Notes: generated from the letters alone by a model not told the origin. A stretch of DNA of 7,898 nt from Clostridiales bacterium (GCA_018369015.1 JAGZDD010000176.1:1-7898), one strand, 5' to 3'; shown: positions 1 through 6,207, numbered from the stretch's first letter. A program made the numbers and translations.

Positions 1-330
1 GCTGTGAAAGCCCAGTAAATATAGCCCGTCTAATTTAGTATTGTCGCTAAATGCTTCTACATCGAATAATGCGGAAATTTTATCGATTAAATTATCATAG
101 TAATGACGCTCTTTAATCCCCAATTTCCCGCGGTACGGTCCAAGGTTTTCCTCAATAATTTTCCATGTTTCAAAAGGGCGCTGGGAAAACGTAGTCATAT
201 ATCTCTTGGCATTTGTAATACGCCCGCTGTCCTTATCCTTATCATAGGTCCGGTATTCCATGCGGTCGGCCACGGCTAAAAGCCGCCCATATAAATAGCT
301 CCTAATCCTGCAATTTTCATCTAAAGCCAC
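1..330 (-). CDS. cas11c: Cas11c small subunit made by internal initiation within cas8c (partial)
   Basis: In type I-C systems the small subunit Cas11c is known to be translated from an internal start near the 3' end of cas8c; it lines the Cascade backbone and supports DNA binding. Here an in-frame GTG at Cas8c residue 544 is preceded by a perfect AAGGAGG with an 8-nt spacer, in the middle of a coding region where such a site is not expected by chance. The product would start (M)ALDENCRIRSYLYGRLLAV and has at least 110 residues before the window edge, matching the roughly 110-130 residues expected of Cas11c. The YLYGRL segment just after the start is typical of the C-terminal part of Cas8c that forms Cas11c. 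The start is inferred, not proven. Confidence 0.72.
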   Translation of the reverse strand, partial: MALDENCRIRSYLYGRLLAVADRMEYRTYDKDKDSGRITNAKRYMTTFSQRPFETWKIIEENLGPYRGKLGIKERHYYDNLIDKISALFDVEAFSDNTKLDGLYLLGFHS

Positions 331-1959
331 TTTCCATTCCTCCTTTTTATCCACATAATCGTATCGATATTTTTTTACAAGAGAACACGCCAAAGATAAA
401 ACCCGTTCCCAATTATAGCGATCTTTATAAGATTGCGGCGAAGATGCCCGGTTCACTGCGGCTGTTACAAAGCTATACGGGATTTTACTCCTATCCCATA
501 TGCATGAAAGCAGCATTTGCCCCATATTTTTATAGAGCTTCTTTCGACTGGCATCTGACATTGTAAGCAAATCACCTGCGCCCTCCGAACCATATAATAT
601 TTCAATCGTTTCCCGAACGCCTGTCATACCATAGTAGCTTTTTATTTTTTTACGGTTATGGCTCCGTTTTGTGTGAAGCCATTCGCACTGGGAATGCCAA
701 AGCTCTATATTTTTAAGGTACCTGGAGGAATCAAGGGTCTTGCACTCCACGAGTGCCAGGCGCCCTGTCGTCGCCGCGTCAACGGCAAGGAGAACCATTT
801 GGGACGTATGATAAAGCCGCCTTCGGTAGCCTTGCAGCGCAGATATAAAATCACTGGCTGTAACTACATTCGTATCTGTTATTTCCTCTTCGGGAGTTTC
901 CGGCTCTATATCCAAAGCAATGTCTTCAAATAAATTATCCTCATTTTCTAAATTATCCTCATTTTCAGACTCTGCCTGTTCCTGCGCATAGGCTGAAACA
1001 ATTTGCTCTGTACTAGAGCTCCATAAAGGCATTTTCAGCATATTGGATTCCCAGGCAACAATGACCATGGTATCGTAATCATAGCCCTGCTTTCGTATAA
1101 TCCACTTTAACGCATTATGGATTTTCTGAGAAGCTTCAATGCCAATCGCCTGCGCCTGCTCTTTTGTTAAAAACCGCCCCCGGAATGTAAAATTTGCCTC
1201 ATCATTGGAGGATATAAGCTTTGCCCCATCGCCTTCATTGCGGATTTTTCTGGAATGGAGATATGAGGGAGCCTCCTTCGTTCCTGTCAGATAATCTAAC
1301 TCTTGTTCTTTTTCAAGGGAACGGCTGTATTCTATAAAGCTATCCCACAACGTAGGGTCCCGCCAACATTCATCCGTCACATCCGGCGAGGCACTTTGTA
1401 CTGTAAATCTTACAAAAACATTCTCCTGAGGAATATTTTGTATTTTTTTATTTGTCAGACAGCCGTCTTCATTGACCTCTAAAACACGCTCGCGGATCAG
1501 GTCATCCATGACCGTTTTCCTGCTCAGGTAGGCGTAAACTGCATCGACCTTTTTATGAGTATACTCCGACAAATGCCACTGCTCCAACGCTTTGATGTAC
1601 AGCAAATAACAAATGTCCAGGCCGCCTTTTTCATCTTTTACAAACCGGCAGTAATCCCCTGCGATATATTTCAAATTATCACACAGAGGATGGGGCTCTT
1701 TTCCGGCCGTACGGCTCCCTGACTTTTCAGTGACCGGGATAATCGTTAATTTTTCCGTATTTAAAACCGGCTCAGCACGCAAAAAATTTCCGTTTTCATC
1801 AATAACAACATTCACCTGGGCGGCAACTGTTGTGTGAAAAGGCGGCAATAAAACATAGGGAACCACATCCTCATCCTTTTTACCGATCCTTCTGTAATCA
1901 ATATTTCCAACCTGGGATTTATTTTTTTCATAAAGATCAAGCAGTATGTTCCAGTTCAA
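1..1959 (-). CDS. cas8c: Cas8c (Csd1) large subunit of type I-C Cascade, 3' end cut by window edge
   Basis: Open frame of 653 codons from a TTG start to the window edge. Cas8c is the large subunit of the type I-C Cascade complex; in this family it recognises the PAM and helps open target DNA. Family-like segments I recognise: HPLCDNLKYIAGDY (residues 90-103), KIRNEGDGAKLISSNDE (238-254) followed by FTFRGRF (257-263), and a C-terminal segment around SYLYGRLLAV (554-563). The last visible residues (LYLLGFHS) resemble the usual Cas8c end, so only a few residues are probably missing. I chose the TTG start because an in-frame stop lies five codons upstream, no ATG or GTG lies between, and AGGAGG sits 7 nt before it. 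It overlaps the cas5c stop by 4 nt (TTGA), suggesting translational coupling. Odd points: a very acidic stretch at about 328-361 containing a tandem 6-residue duplication, and an internal start for Cas11c. Confidence 0.95.
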   Translation of the reverse strand, partial: MNWNILLDLYEKNKSQVGNIDYRRIGKKDEDVVPYVLLPPFHTTVAAQVNVVIDENGNFLRAEPVLNTEKLTIIPVTEKSGSRTAGKEPHPLCDNLKYIAGDYCRFVKDEKGGLDICYLLYIKALEQWHLSEYTHKKVDAVYAYLSRKTVMDDLIRERVLEVNEDGCLTNKKIQNIPQENVFVRFTVQSASPDVTDECWRDPTLWDSFIEYSRSLEKEQELDYLTGTKEAPSYLHSRKIRNEGDGAKLISSNDEANFTFRGRFLTKEQAQAIGIEASQKIHNALKWIIRKQGYDYDTMVIVAWESNMLKMPLWSSSTEQIVSAYAQEQAESENEDNLENEDNLFEDIALDIEPETPEEEITDTNVVTASDFISALQGYRRRLYHTSQMVLLAVDAATTGRLALVECKTLDSSRYLKNIELWHSQCEWLHTKRSHNRKKIKSYYGMTGVRETIEILYGSEGAGDLLTMSDASRKKLYKNMGQMLLSCIWDRSKIPYSFVTAAVNRASSPQSYKDRYNWERVLSLACSLVKKYRYDYVDKKEEWKVALDENCRIRSYLYGRLLAVADRMEYRTYDKDKDSGRITNAKRYMTTFSQRPFETWKIIEENLGPYRGKLGIKERHYYDNLIDKISALFDVEAFSDNTKLDGLYLLGFHS
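339..345 (-). promoter_or_regulatory. Internal Shine-Dalgarno for cas11c
   Basis: AAGGAGG on the minus strand, inside cas8c codons, 8 nt before the in-frame GTG at 330. It is as strong as the sites in front of the main genes of this operon. An ATG lies between it and the GTG but is out of frame with Cas8c. Confidence 0.7.
931..966 (-). repeat. Perfect 18-bp tandem duplication inside cas8c
   Basis: Two adjacent identical 18-bp units (931-948 and 949-966) encode ENEDNL twice at Cas8c residues 332-343. The duplication keeps the frame and lengthens an already acidic linker-like stretch. The two copies are identical at the DNA level, which suggests a recent slippage event. Confidence 0.9.
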
Positions 1960-2693
1960 TCCTCCACCTCCTCATTATCAAATTCAAAAAGCCCTGTAAA
2001 CTGGTTTTCCCCGAATACTTTAACCGGCATATCCTTGATATAGCGCTTATACTCGCATTGCTCAGGCCTTAAAAAGTCAATAATGCCGCCTTTACGCATC
2101 ACCGGTTTCCAGAAGTTGACAATCATTTTATTTTTTTCTTCCGGTAAAATCGCTTCGTCCGCATAAGTGATACCGTGGTACATAAAGCCATAGCCTAACT
2201 CGCCCTCCATATCATCATAGAAGCCCTTTCCCTCGCCAAATACGCAGGGCTCTACAAATGCCTGACATTCTCTTGTTCCCAGAAAAACATCCCGGCGGCC
2301 GCCCCGCTTCACCATCCTTTTAGCAATATTATGGTGCTTATGCTCGTTCCGGTCCAACGCCAGTTCTTCGTGATTCATATTAAAAATAAAATGTGCCCGG
2401 ACCTGGTAACGCACTTTTTTAAGATACGTATAATAAGCAAGCTCATTTCCACCATTGTAGCCCAGAGGACGTATCCCCTTGGTTTCTGTCTGAATAGGGT
2501 TCATTACCCTGACCTTGTCCACAATCCACATAATTGTAGGCTTCCAGTAAATACTTTCCACAATACCCTTTAGAGCTTCATATGTAGGGATATGGTACGT
2601 TGACTTTTCGCCCCCCACACGGGTCACTGGATCAGAAAATAACGCATAATCCCCATAAACCTCAAATTCTATCGTATTACGATAAATCTCCAT
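1956..2693 (-). CDS. cas5c: Cas5c (Cas5d), crRNA-processing subunit of type I-C Cascade
   Basis: Predicted protein of 245 residues, the usual size. In type I-C, Cas5 replaces Cas6: it cuts the CRISPR repeat RNA and stays bound to the 5' handle of the crRNA. Family features visible: the N-terminal ferredoxin-like strand EFEVYGDYALFSDPVTRVGGEK (split here as EFEVYGDYALF, residues 9-19, and DPVTRVGGEK, 21-30), PTYEALKGI at 36-44, and KHHNIAKRMVKRGGRRDVFL at 119-138. Tyr49, Lys119 and His120 are my candidates for the Tyr/Lys/His catalytic set known from Bacillus halodurans Cas5d. The frame is open further upstream to 2771, overlapping cas3, but I chose the ATG at 2693 because GGAGGT lies 6 nt before it and the protein then begins like the family. 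It starts 34 bp after the cas3 stop and overlaps cas8c by 4 nt, so it is cotranscribed. Confidence 0.95.
   Translation of the reverse strand: MEIYRNTIEFEVYGDYALFSDPVTRVGGEKSTYHIPTYEALKGIVESIYWKPTIMWIVDKVRVMNPIQTETKGIRPLGYNGGNELAYYTYLKKVRYQVRAHFIFNMNHEELALDRNEHKHHNIAKRMVKRGGRRDVFLGTRECQAFVEPCVFGEGKGFYDDMEGELGYGFMYHGITYADEAILPEEKNKMIVNFWKPVMRKGGIIDFLRPEQCEYKRYIKDMPVKVFGENQFTGLFEFDNEEVED
1967..1972 (-). promoter_or_regulatory. Ribosome binding site that sets the TTG start of cas8c
   Basis: AGGAGG on the minus strand, located within the last codons of cas5c and 7 nt before the TTG at 1959. A second GGAGG lies closer to the TTG but at 1 nt is too near to be the main site. This site decides the cas8c start, since no ATG is available. 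Confidence 0.8.
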
Positions 2694-2699
2694 CCCATC

Positions 2700-2705
2700 A
2701 CCTCC
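2700..2705 (-). promoter_or_regulatory. Ribosome binding site of cas5c
   Basis: GGAGGT on the minus strand in the 34-bp gap between cas3 and cas5c, with a 6-nt spacer to the ATG at 2693. It favours this start over the longer reading that begins inside cas3. Confidence 0.75.
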
Positions 2706-2727
2706 ATAAATCATCACAAAATGCCGG

Positions 2728-5160
2728 TCACTGCCCCGCAAAAAGCCCGGTCTTTGAATCATAAGCTTCACCCTCTAAGATGAATACCGGAAATTCATCC
2801 AATTTGGAAATATTCTTTCTAAGCCTTCCTACCGCCTTCTCCGGGATTCCTACACAGTACCGCTGAAGCCTGCGAAGGGCGAACTTCTTCTCTGACAACG
2901 GTGCTTCTGGATTTTTCAAAATCTGAATTTGTTTCCGCGCATCATCATTATATGGAATAACTACAGGGCAGCTCTGGTCGTCTGGTATCACTTCAAACGA
3001 GGCTGCGGCCGTGCCAAACGCCTGTGGCAAATAACCTTTATATTGCAGGTTCCCATGAGTTTCTTTATAGCGATTTTTCCCGATTGGATTTTCCCCAAGC
3101 AGTTCAACAAGCGTTGACCTATTATTTTTCTCCGGATATTTTGTAAGATCTCTATATTTACTCCTAAGCTGCGCATAGTAACATTCATAGTAACGCTGAA
3201 TACATTTTAAGGAATCCATGGCATTTCCCAAAAGATCCGTATAATAACCGTACAAAAACTTTTCAAAGGCGTCCTGAGTTATTTTTATTTCCGGCAAGCC
3301 CTCTATATTTTCTGCCTCCGGGTTCATTTTTACAACATAAACCTTCCCCGGGCCAGCCATTTCTTTATGGCGGTTGCACCGTCCGGCAGCCTGTATAATA
3401 TGATCCAGGCCGGCCATAGAACGAATCACACATTCAAAAGAAATATCGACTCCGGCTTCCACAAGCTGGGTACTCACACAAATCACAGGGCGCCTATCCC
3501 GGCGGCCTAACGCCCTGGCCATGGAGCTTAATTCATCCTGACGATGTGCCGGGCACATATTTGTGCTTAAATGATACAGCTCAAATTCATCCTTCTTTGC
3601 TTTCAGCGCTTCATAAACAGCTTTGGCACAGGCCTTTGTGTTCACAATGACAAGAATCTTTTTAACAGCTTTTAAACATTCCAAAATAAATTTCTTTAAA
3701 TCTTCGATGTTCATTCCTCCGGGGATAAGCTTTGTTTTATCTTCAATAACAGCCCTTTTAAAAATGTTTGAATATTGCTCTGAATATTCTGCCATTTCGT
3801 GACATTCACCAAGATTATTGTCATTTAGCCTTGCTAATGACGGCTGAGTTGCAGAGCAAAGGACAACTGTTGTATGGCAAAAATTTGTCAAAAAGTTGAC
3901 TGCAAGATTAAAAAGCTCTGTACAGCGCACCGGAAGAGCCTGAACCTCATCGAATATAATAACGCTGTTATATAAATTATACATACGGCGTATACTGCTC
4001 TTTTTCCCTGAAAAAAGAGTTTCCAGCATTTGAACCGCAGTGGTGGCAATTATTGGTAAATCCCAGCTTTCCGTCAGCTTTTTGTAAATGTCCATCTGCC
4101 CGTCATCCTCAAAAAACACATGGCAATGGTGTTCAAGAACAATCGTATCATTCCCGACAGCCTTACGGATCACCTCCGAGTTTTGTTCAAGTATGGAATT
4201 ATAAGGCGCCACATAAATAATATGTTTTTTATGATATTTCTTGGCATGATACAATGCAAACCCTAAAGCGCTAAGTGTTTTCCCGGATCCTGTAGCTGCT
4301 GTAAAACGGTATAAGGCCCACTCATCCAGCCCCATTTTTTTACATTTTTTATAGATTTCGTTCCGATAAACATTCAACGCGCTTTGGTGCTCCTTTGACA
4401 GGCCTTCTACAAACGCTTCAAGATGTATTAAACACTCAGCCCATATTTTATCAGTGCGCTCATCACTGATACGCCGTGGCAAAGGCGCTGCCTCAGAAAA
4501 ACTGGCGGCATCACTCCAATCGCTGTCCATAAGCAAAGATAAAAGCGTGCGTCCAACCATCCCAAAATCGAAGCACATATGAGGATATACATGGCCGCAA
4601 TCGCAGCCTTTTTCAAACGCCGCAATCTGTCTTAAAATGTCTTGAATATCATTATGCGCTTTTAACGCATAGGACTTAAGTATATTCTTGTCACAAATTT
4701 GAAAATAGCGCTGCTTAACTGTTTCAAATATCTCTTTATCCATTTCCCGGGATTCTGATAAACGCAGTCCGGAGCGCAAATCAATACAGTCTAAGAGGCC
4801 ATGGTGAGAATATATAACCATTGCGGCCAACTGAGCCATCTGACCATCTCGCCCGATTTCCTCAATAATACGCGCGCCTGCTGACGCATGATCGACTTCG
4901 CGCTTTGGCGCCTTTTTTCCGTATTTCTGGATACTTTTCATATAATCATAAAAATCATCCGTCAATTTTCCGGCATCATGGAGCAATGCAATCACCTTGG
5001 AAATATTTTTTAATATATCCAGAGGGCAGTTTTCTTCGCTTAATGTACAAACACCTGACAAATGCTCCTGTACCGATTGAACGCTTCTGTCGCTCACATT
5101 CACATGGGCAATAAACTTATCATCATTATTATAAAAAACAGAATCCTCTTTTTCTTTCAT
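2728..5160 (-). CDS. cas3: Cas3 HD nuclease-helicase, type I-C effector
   Basis: Predicted protein of 810 residues with the nuclease and helicase fused, the usual form in type I-C. Cascade recruits it to the displaced strand, where it nicks and then degrades DNA while moving by ATP hydrolysis. The N-terminal HD domain shows His33, the HD pair His61-Asp62 in LHDAGK, His91, the His119-His120 pair, and Asp212/Asp214. The superfamily 2 helicase shows Walker A ATGSGKT (Lys294), Walker B FDEVQ (Asp404-Glu405), motif III SAT (436-438), motif V STQLVEAGVD and motif VI QAAGRCNR (590-597). All key residues are present, so it should be active. The frame opens six bases earlier at a TTG (5166), but the ATG at 5160 has GAGG 7 nt upstream and is preferred. 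It is the first gene of the cas operon and has its own promoter. Confidence 0.97.
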   Translation of the reverse strand: MKEKEDSVFYNNDDKFIAHVNVSDRSVQSVQEHLSGVCTLSEENCPLDILKNISKVIALLHDAGKLTDDFYDYMKSIQKYGKKAPKREVDHASAGARIIEEIGRDGQMAQLAAMVIYSHHGLLDCIDLRSGLRLSESREMDKEIFETVKQRYFQICDKNILKSYALKAHNDIQDILRQIAAFEKGCDCGHVYPHMCFDFGMVGRTLLSLLMDSDWSDAASFSEAAPLPRRISDERTDKIWAECLIHLEAFVEGLSKEHQSALNVYRNEIYKKCKKMGLDEWALYRFTAATGSGKTLSALGFALYHAKKYHKKHIIYVAPYNSILEQNSEVIRKAVGNDTIVLEHHCHVFFEDDGQMDIYKKLTESWDLPIIATTAVQMLETLFSGKKSSIRRMYNLYNSVIIFDEVQALPVRCTELFNLAVNFLTNFCHTTVVLCSATQPSLARLNDNNLGECHEMAEYSEQYSNIFKRAVIEDKTKLIPGGMNIEDLKKFILECLKAVKKILVIVNTKACAKAVYEALKAKKDEFELYHLSTNMCPAHRQDELSSMARALGRRDRRPVICVSTQLVEAGVDISFECVIRSMAGLDHIIQAAGRCNRHKEMAGPGKVYVVKMNPEAENIEGLPEIKITQDAFEKFLYGYYTDLLGNAMDSLKCIQRYYECYYAQLRSKYRDLTKYPEKNNRSTLVELLGENPIGKNRYKETHGNLQYKGYLPQAFGTAAASFEVIPDDQSCPVVIPYNDDARKQIQILKNPEAPLSEKKFALRRLQRYCVGIPEKAVGRLRKNISKLDEFPVFILEGEAYDSKTGLFAGQ

Positions 5161-5221
5161 CAGCAATCCTCTTAGTTGTTTTGTACAATTTTAAAAGATT
5201 AATCGCAGTTCAATTTATATA

Positions 5222-5250
5222 ATTTTAACACTCACAAAAACTTTTTACAA
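5222..5250 (-). promoter_or_regulatory. Promoter of the cas operon
   Basis: On the minus strand, TTGTAA (5245-5250) and TAAAAT (5222-5227) are separated by 17 bp, with TG one base before the -10 box (extended -10). Transcription would start near 5215, leaving an untranslated leader of about 55 nt before the cas3 ATG. It is the best promoter match upstream of cas3. Confidence 0.6.
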
Positions 5251-5361
5251 CCATTTCCTTTTTGCATATCAAAAATTGAAAATAGGATTGACAAATCCAC
5301 ACAGATATCGGCCCCCTCCTCGCGGCCTGCGAATAAGCTTATTGCCCCTTCGCGGTATTTT

Positions 5362-5383
5362 GGCAGGAGCTTGTACTCCTGCC
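5362..5383. other. Stem-loop downstream of the DUF3892-like gene
   Basis: GGCAGGAG (5362-5369) and CTCCTGCC (5376-5383) form a perfect 8-bp stem with a 6-nt loop. It lies about 78 bp past the stop of the minus-strand gene. The T tract is poor on both strands (TTTCC on plus, none on minus), so I do not call it a clear intrinsic terminator. Confidence 0.45.
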
Positions 5384-5438
5384 TTTCCTGATAAAGCTAA
5401 ACAGAACTCTCTCAAACTATTCTCTGCAAACCGATTTC

Positions 5439-5452
5439 TATAAGCGCTTACA
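5439..5452. promoter_or_regulatory. Possible cre-like (CcpA) operator
   Basis: TGTAAGCGCTTATA on the minus strand contains the palindrome TAAGCGCTTA and differs at one position from the commonly used Firmicute cre consensus TGWAARCGYTWNCW. It lies 9 bp past the DUF3892-like stop and about 190 bp upstream of the cas -35 box, too far for simple promoter blocking. It may be a chance palindrome. Confidence 0.25.
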
Positions 5453-5460
5453 CATATTTT

Positions 5461-5730
5461 TTATTCTCTTGGAAGCATTAATAAATTATCGTCTTTTGTA
5501 TCATTGGGCTCCGAACGGACATATTTTTCGCCATTACTGCTTTTAACTGGCTGTAAATATGGATAAGGATACCGGTTGACCTGAATCGAATCAGGATAGG
5601 CGATCAGATAATCATAAACAACGCCCTTCTTGACAAAAGCAGAAAAACCATCAATATAAATTGAATCGATTTCCTGTGTTTTTTCTGAATATAAACATCC
5701 TGATTTCATCTTTATTTTTGTTGCTTTCAT
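5461..5730 (-). CDS. Small DUF3892-like protein of unknown function
   Basis: Predicted protein of 89 residues. The ending NGEKYVRSEP..KDDNLLMLPRE matches my memory of the DUF3892 family, whose members are short and end with a G-x-YLR-x-x-x-(D)G-x-x-x-DNL-x-x-LP motif. The rest (a small beta-rich domain with KIKMKSG, IDSIYIDGF) fits that too, but no catalytic residues are known and I assign no function. There is no signal peptide or membrane segment. The frame is open up to 5790; I chose the ATG at 5730 because AAGGAGG (5740-5746) lies 9 nt upstream. An ATG at 5736 is only 3 nt from that site. The nearest convincing promoter is far upstream (6156-6184), which would give a leader of about 420 nt. 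Whether it is tied to the CRISPR system is unknown; it is transcribed in the same direction, about 300 bp before cas3. Confidence 0.7.
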   Translation of the reverse strand: MKATKIKMKSGCLYSEKTQEIDSIYIDGFSAFVKKGVVYDYLIAYPDSIQVNRYPYPYLQPVKSSNGEKYVRSEPNDTKDDNLLMLPRE

Positions 5731-5739
5731 AAACATATT

Positions 5740-5746
5740 CCTCCTT
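5740..5746 (-). promoter_or_regulatory. Ribosome binding site of the DUF3892-like gene
   Basis: AAGGAGG on the minus strand, 9 nt before the ATG at 5730 and 3 nt before the ATG at 5736. It is the main support that this short frame is translated. Confidence 0.65.
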
Positions 5747-5897
5747 GCATAACTTTCATTCAAAACATCAGCTTCATAGAAAAAATCCATAGTAGTTTAA
5801 ACCACAAAATCAAGTCTAAGACTCCAAAACAAGCATTGGAACCTTGGGCCTATATTCCGATTCAGCCGTTGCTTAGCCCCTACGGCAGTCTCCAAAT

Positions 5898-5915
5898 GGA
5901 CATGCAGGCATGTCC
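5898..5915. repeat. Palindromic stem-loop in intergenic DNA
   Basis: GGACATGC and GCATGTCC form a perfect 8-bp inverted repeat around AG. On either strand this could fold in RNA, and it would lie in the long leader of the DUF3892-like gene. No T tract follows on either strand, so it is not an intrinsic terminator. Confidence 0.6.
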
Positions 5916-6020
5916 GCTTGGCTTATTGCCCTCGGGAATAAAAATCAGGCAGAGAAATAGCAAAGAGCATTAAAAAGCTCAGCCATCTGAACTTTTACAG
6001 AGAGTTCGCAAAAAGAGTAT

Positions 6021-6104
6021 GAAAGCATTGACAAACCGATATTAGATAAGATAAAATAGAAATGAATGTAATATTTCTTATCTTATCGATTTGAAATAGC
6101 TTTC
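6021..6104. repeat. Long imperfect inverted repeat
   Basis: The outer ends GAAAGC (6021-6026) and GCTTTC (6099-6104) and the inner arms GATAAGATAA (6045-6054) and TTATCTTATC (6078-6087) are perfect. Between them, CAAACCGAT on the left matches the complement of ATCGATTTG on the right with one mismatch. The left arm carries about seven extra bases. The centre is 23 nt. The inner arm overlaps the -10 box of the plus-strand promoter-like pair, so it may be an operator, an RNA hairpin, or a small palindromic element. Confidence 0.6.
6028..6057 (+). promoter_or_regulatory. Plus-strand promoter-like pair
   Basis: TTGACA (6028-6033) and TAAAAT (6052-6057) with an 18-bp spacer. The -35 box is consensus. 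Transcription would start near 6064. No plus-strand gene follows, but a terminator-shaped hairpin does, 45 bp downstream. Confidence 0.45.
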
Positions 6105-6147
6105 TGAATGCCGCCGATAGGCCAATATCGGCGGCATTTTCTCTTTT
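6064..6147 (+). ncRNA. Candidate small antisense RNA of about 85 nt
   Basis: Bounded by the promoter-like pair at 6028-6057 and the terminator-shaped hairpin at 6106-6147. It contains no credible reading frame (only a 10-codon frame without a Shine-Dalgarno). It would be fully complementary to the first part of the transcript from the opposing promoter at 6156-6184, whose start near 6149 abuts its 3' end. I recognise no known RNA family. The call rests only on promoter and terminator signals. Confidence 0.35.
6106..6147 (+). terminator. Intrinsic terminator-like hairpin, plus strand
   Basis: ATGCCGCCGATA (6108-6119) and TATCGGCGGCAT (6126-6137) form a perfect 12-bp GC-rich stem with a 6-nt loop, extended by an A-T and a G-U pair. 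TTTCTCTTTTC follows on the plus strand. The minus-strand side has no T tract. Confidence 0.65.
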
Positions 6148-6155
6148 CGATTATT

Positions 6156-6184
6156 AATTTACCACATTTAAAAATAGTTGTCAA
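6156..6184 (-). promoter_or_regulatory. Near-consensus minus-strand promoter
   Basis: On the minus strand, TTGACA (6179-6184) and TAAATT (6156-6161) are separated by 17 bp, with TG one base before the -10 box. Start expected near 6149. It reads towards the DUF3892-like gene and possibly onwards. It is the strongest promoter match in the window. Confidence 0.6.
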
Positions 6185-6206
6185 GTATATATTTTATAAA
6201 TATAAA
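6178..6206 (+). promoter_or_regulatory. Plus-strand promoter-like pair sharing a -35 box
   Basis: TTGTCA (6178-6183) and TATAAA (6201-6206) with a 17-bp spacer. The heptamer TTGTCAA serves as -35 box for this pair and, on the other strand, for the promoter at 6156-6184. The surroundings are very AT-rich, so a chance match is possible. Confidence 0.3.
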
Positions 6207-6207
6207 A

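Larger units (their letters stand above)
5161..5460. other. Intergenic region between DUF3892-like gene and cas3
   Basis: About 300 bp with no supportable gene. It holds the cas promoter, a perfect 12-bp palindrome AATAAGCTTATT (5332-5343), a GC-rich patch at 5310-5355, an 8-bp stem-loop (5362-5383) and a cre-like palindrome (5439-5452). Its middle shares short words with the gap on the other side of the DUF3892-like gene. Confidence 0.7.

Noticed and set aside
658..933. Plus-strand open frame of 91 codons
   Set aside because: It lies wholly opposite cas8c, has no ribosome binding site and gives no recognisable protein.
2694..2771. Longer cas5c start inside cas3
   Set aside because: The added 26 residues are unlike the family N-terminus, and the ATG at 2693 has its own well-placed ribosome binding site.
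5285..5330. Possible degenerate type I-C CRISPR repeat or CRISPR-like guide RNA near cas3 (GC-rich patch next to TGTGTGGATTTG on the minus strand)
   Set aside because: Only a few bases resemble the GTGGATTGAAA end of type I-C repeats. There is no proper repeat stem, no second copy at spacer distance, and no spacer that I can match to the cas promoter.
6061..6093. Ten-codon hydrophobic frame in the candidate sRNA as a type I toxin
   Set aside because: It is too short, has no Shine-Dalgarno and would begin within a few bases of the transcript start.
6094..6150. Nineteen-codon minus-strand frame through the 12-bp hairpin
   Set aside because: The start has only a weak purine stretch 3 nt upstream, and the codons are dictated by the hairpin sequence, not by any recognisable peptide.
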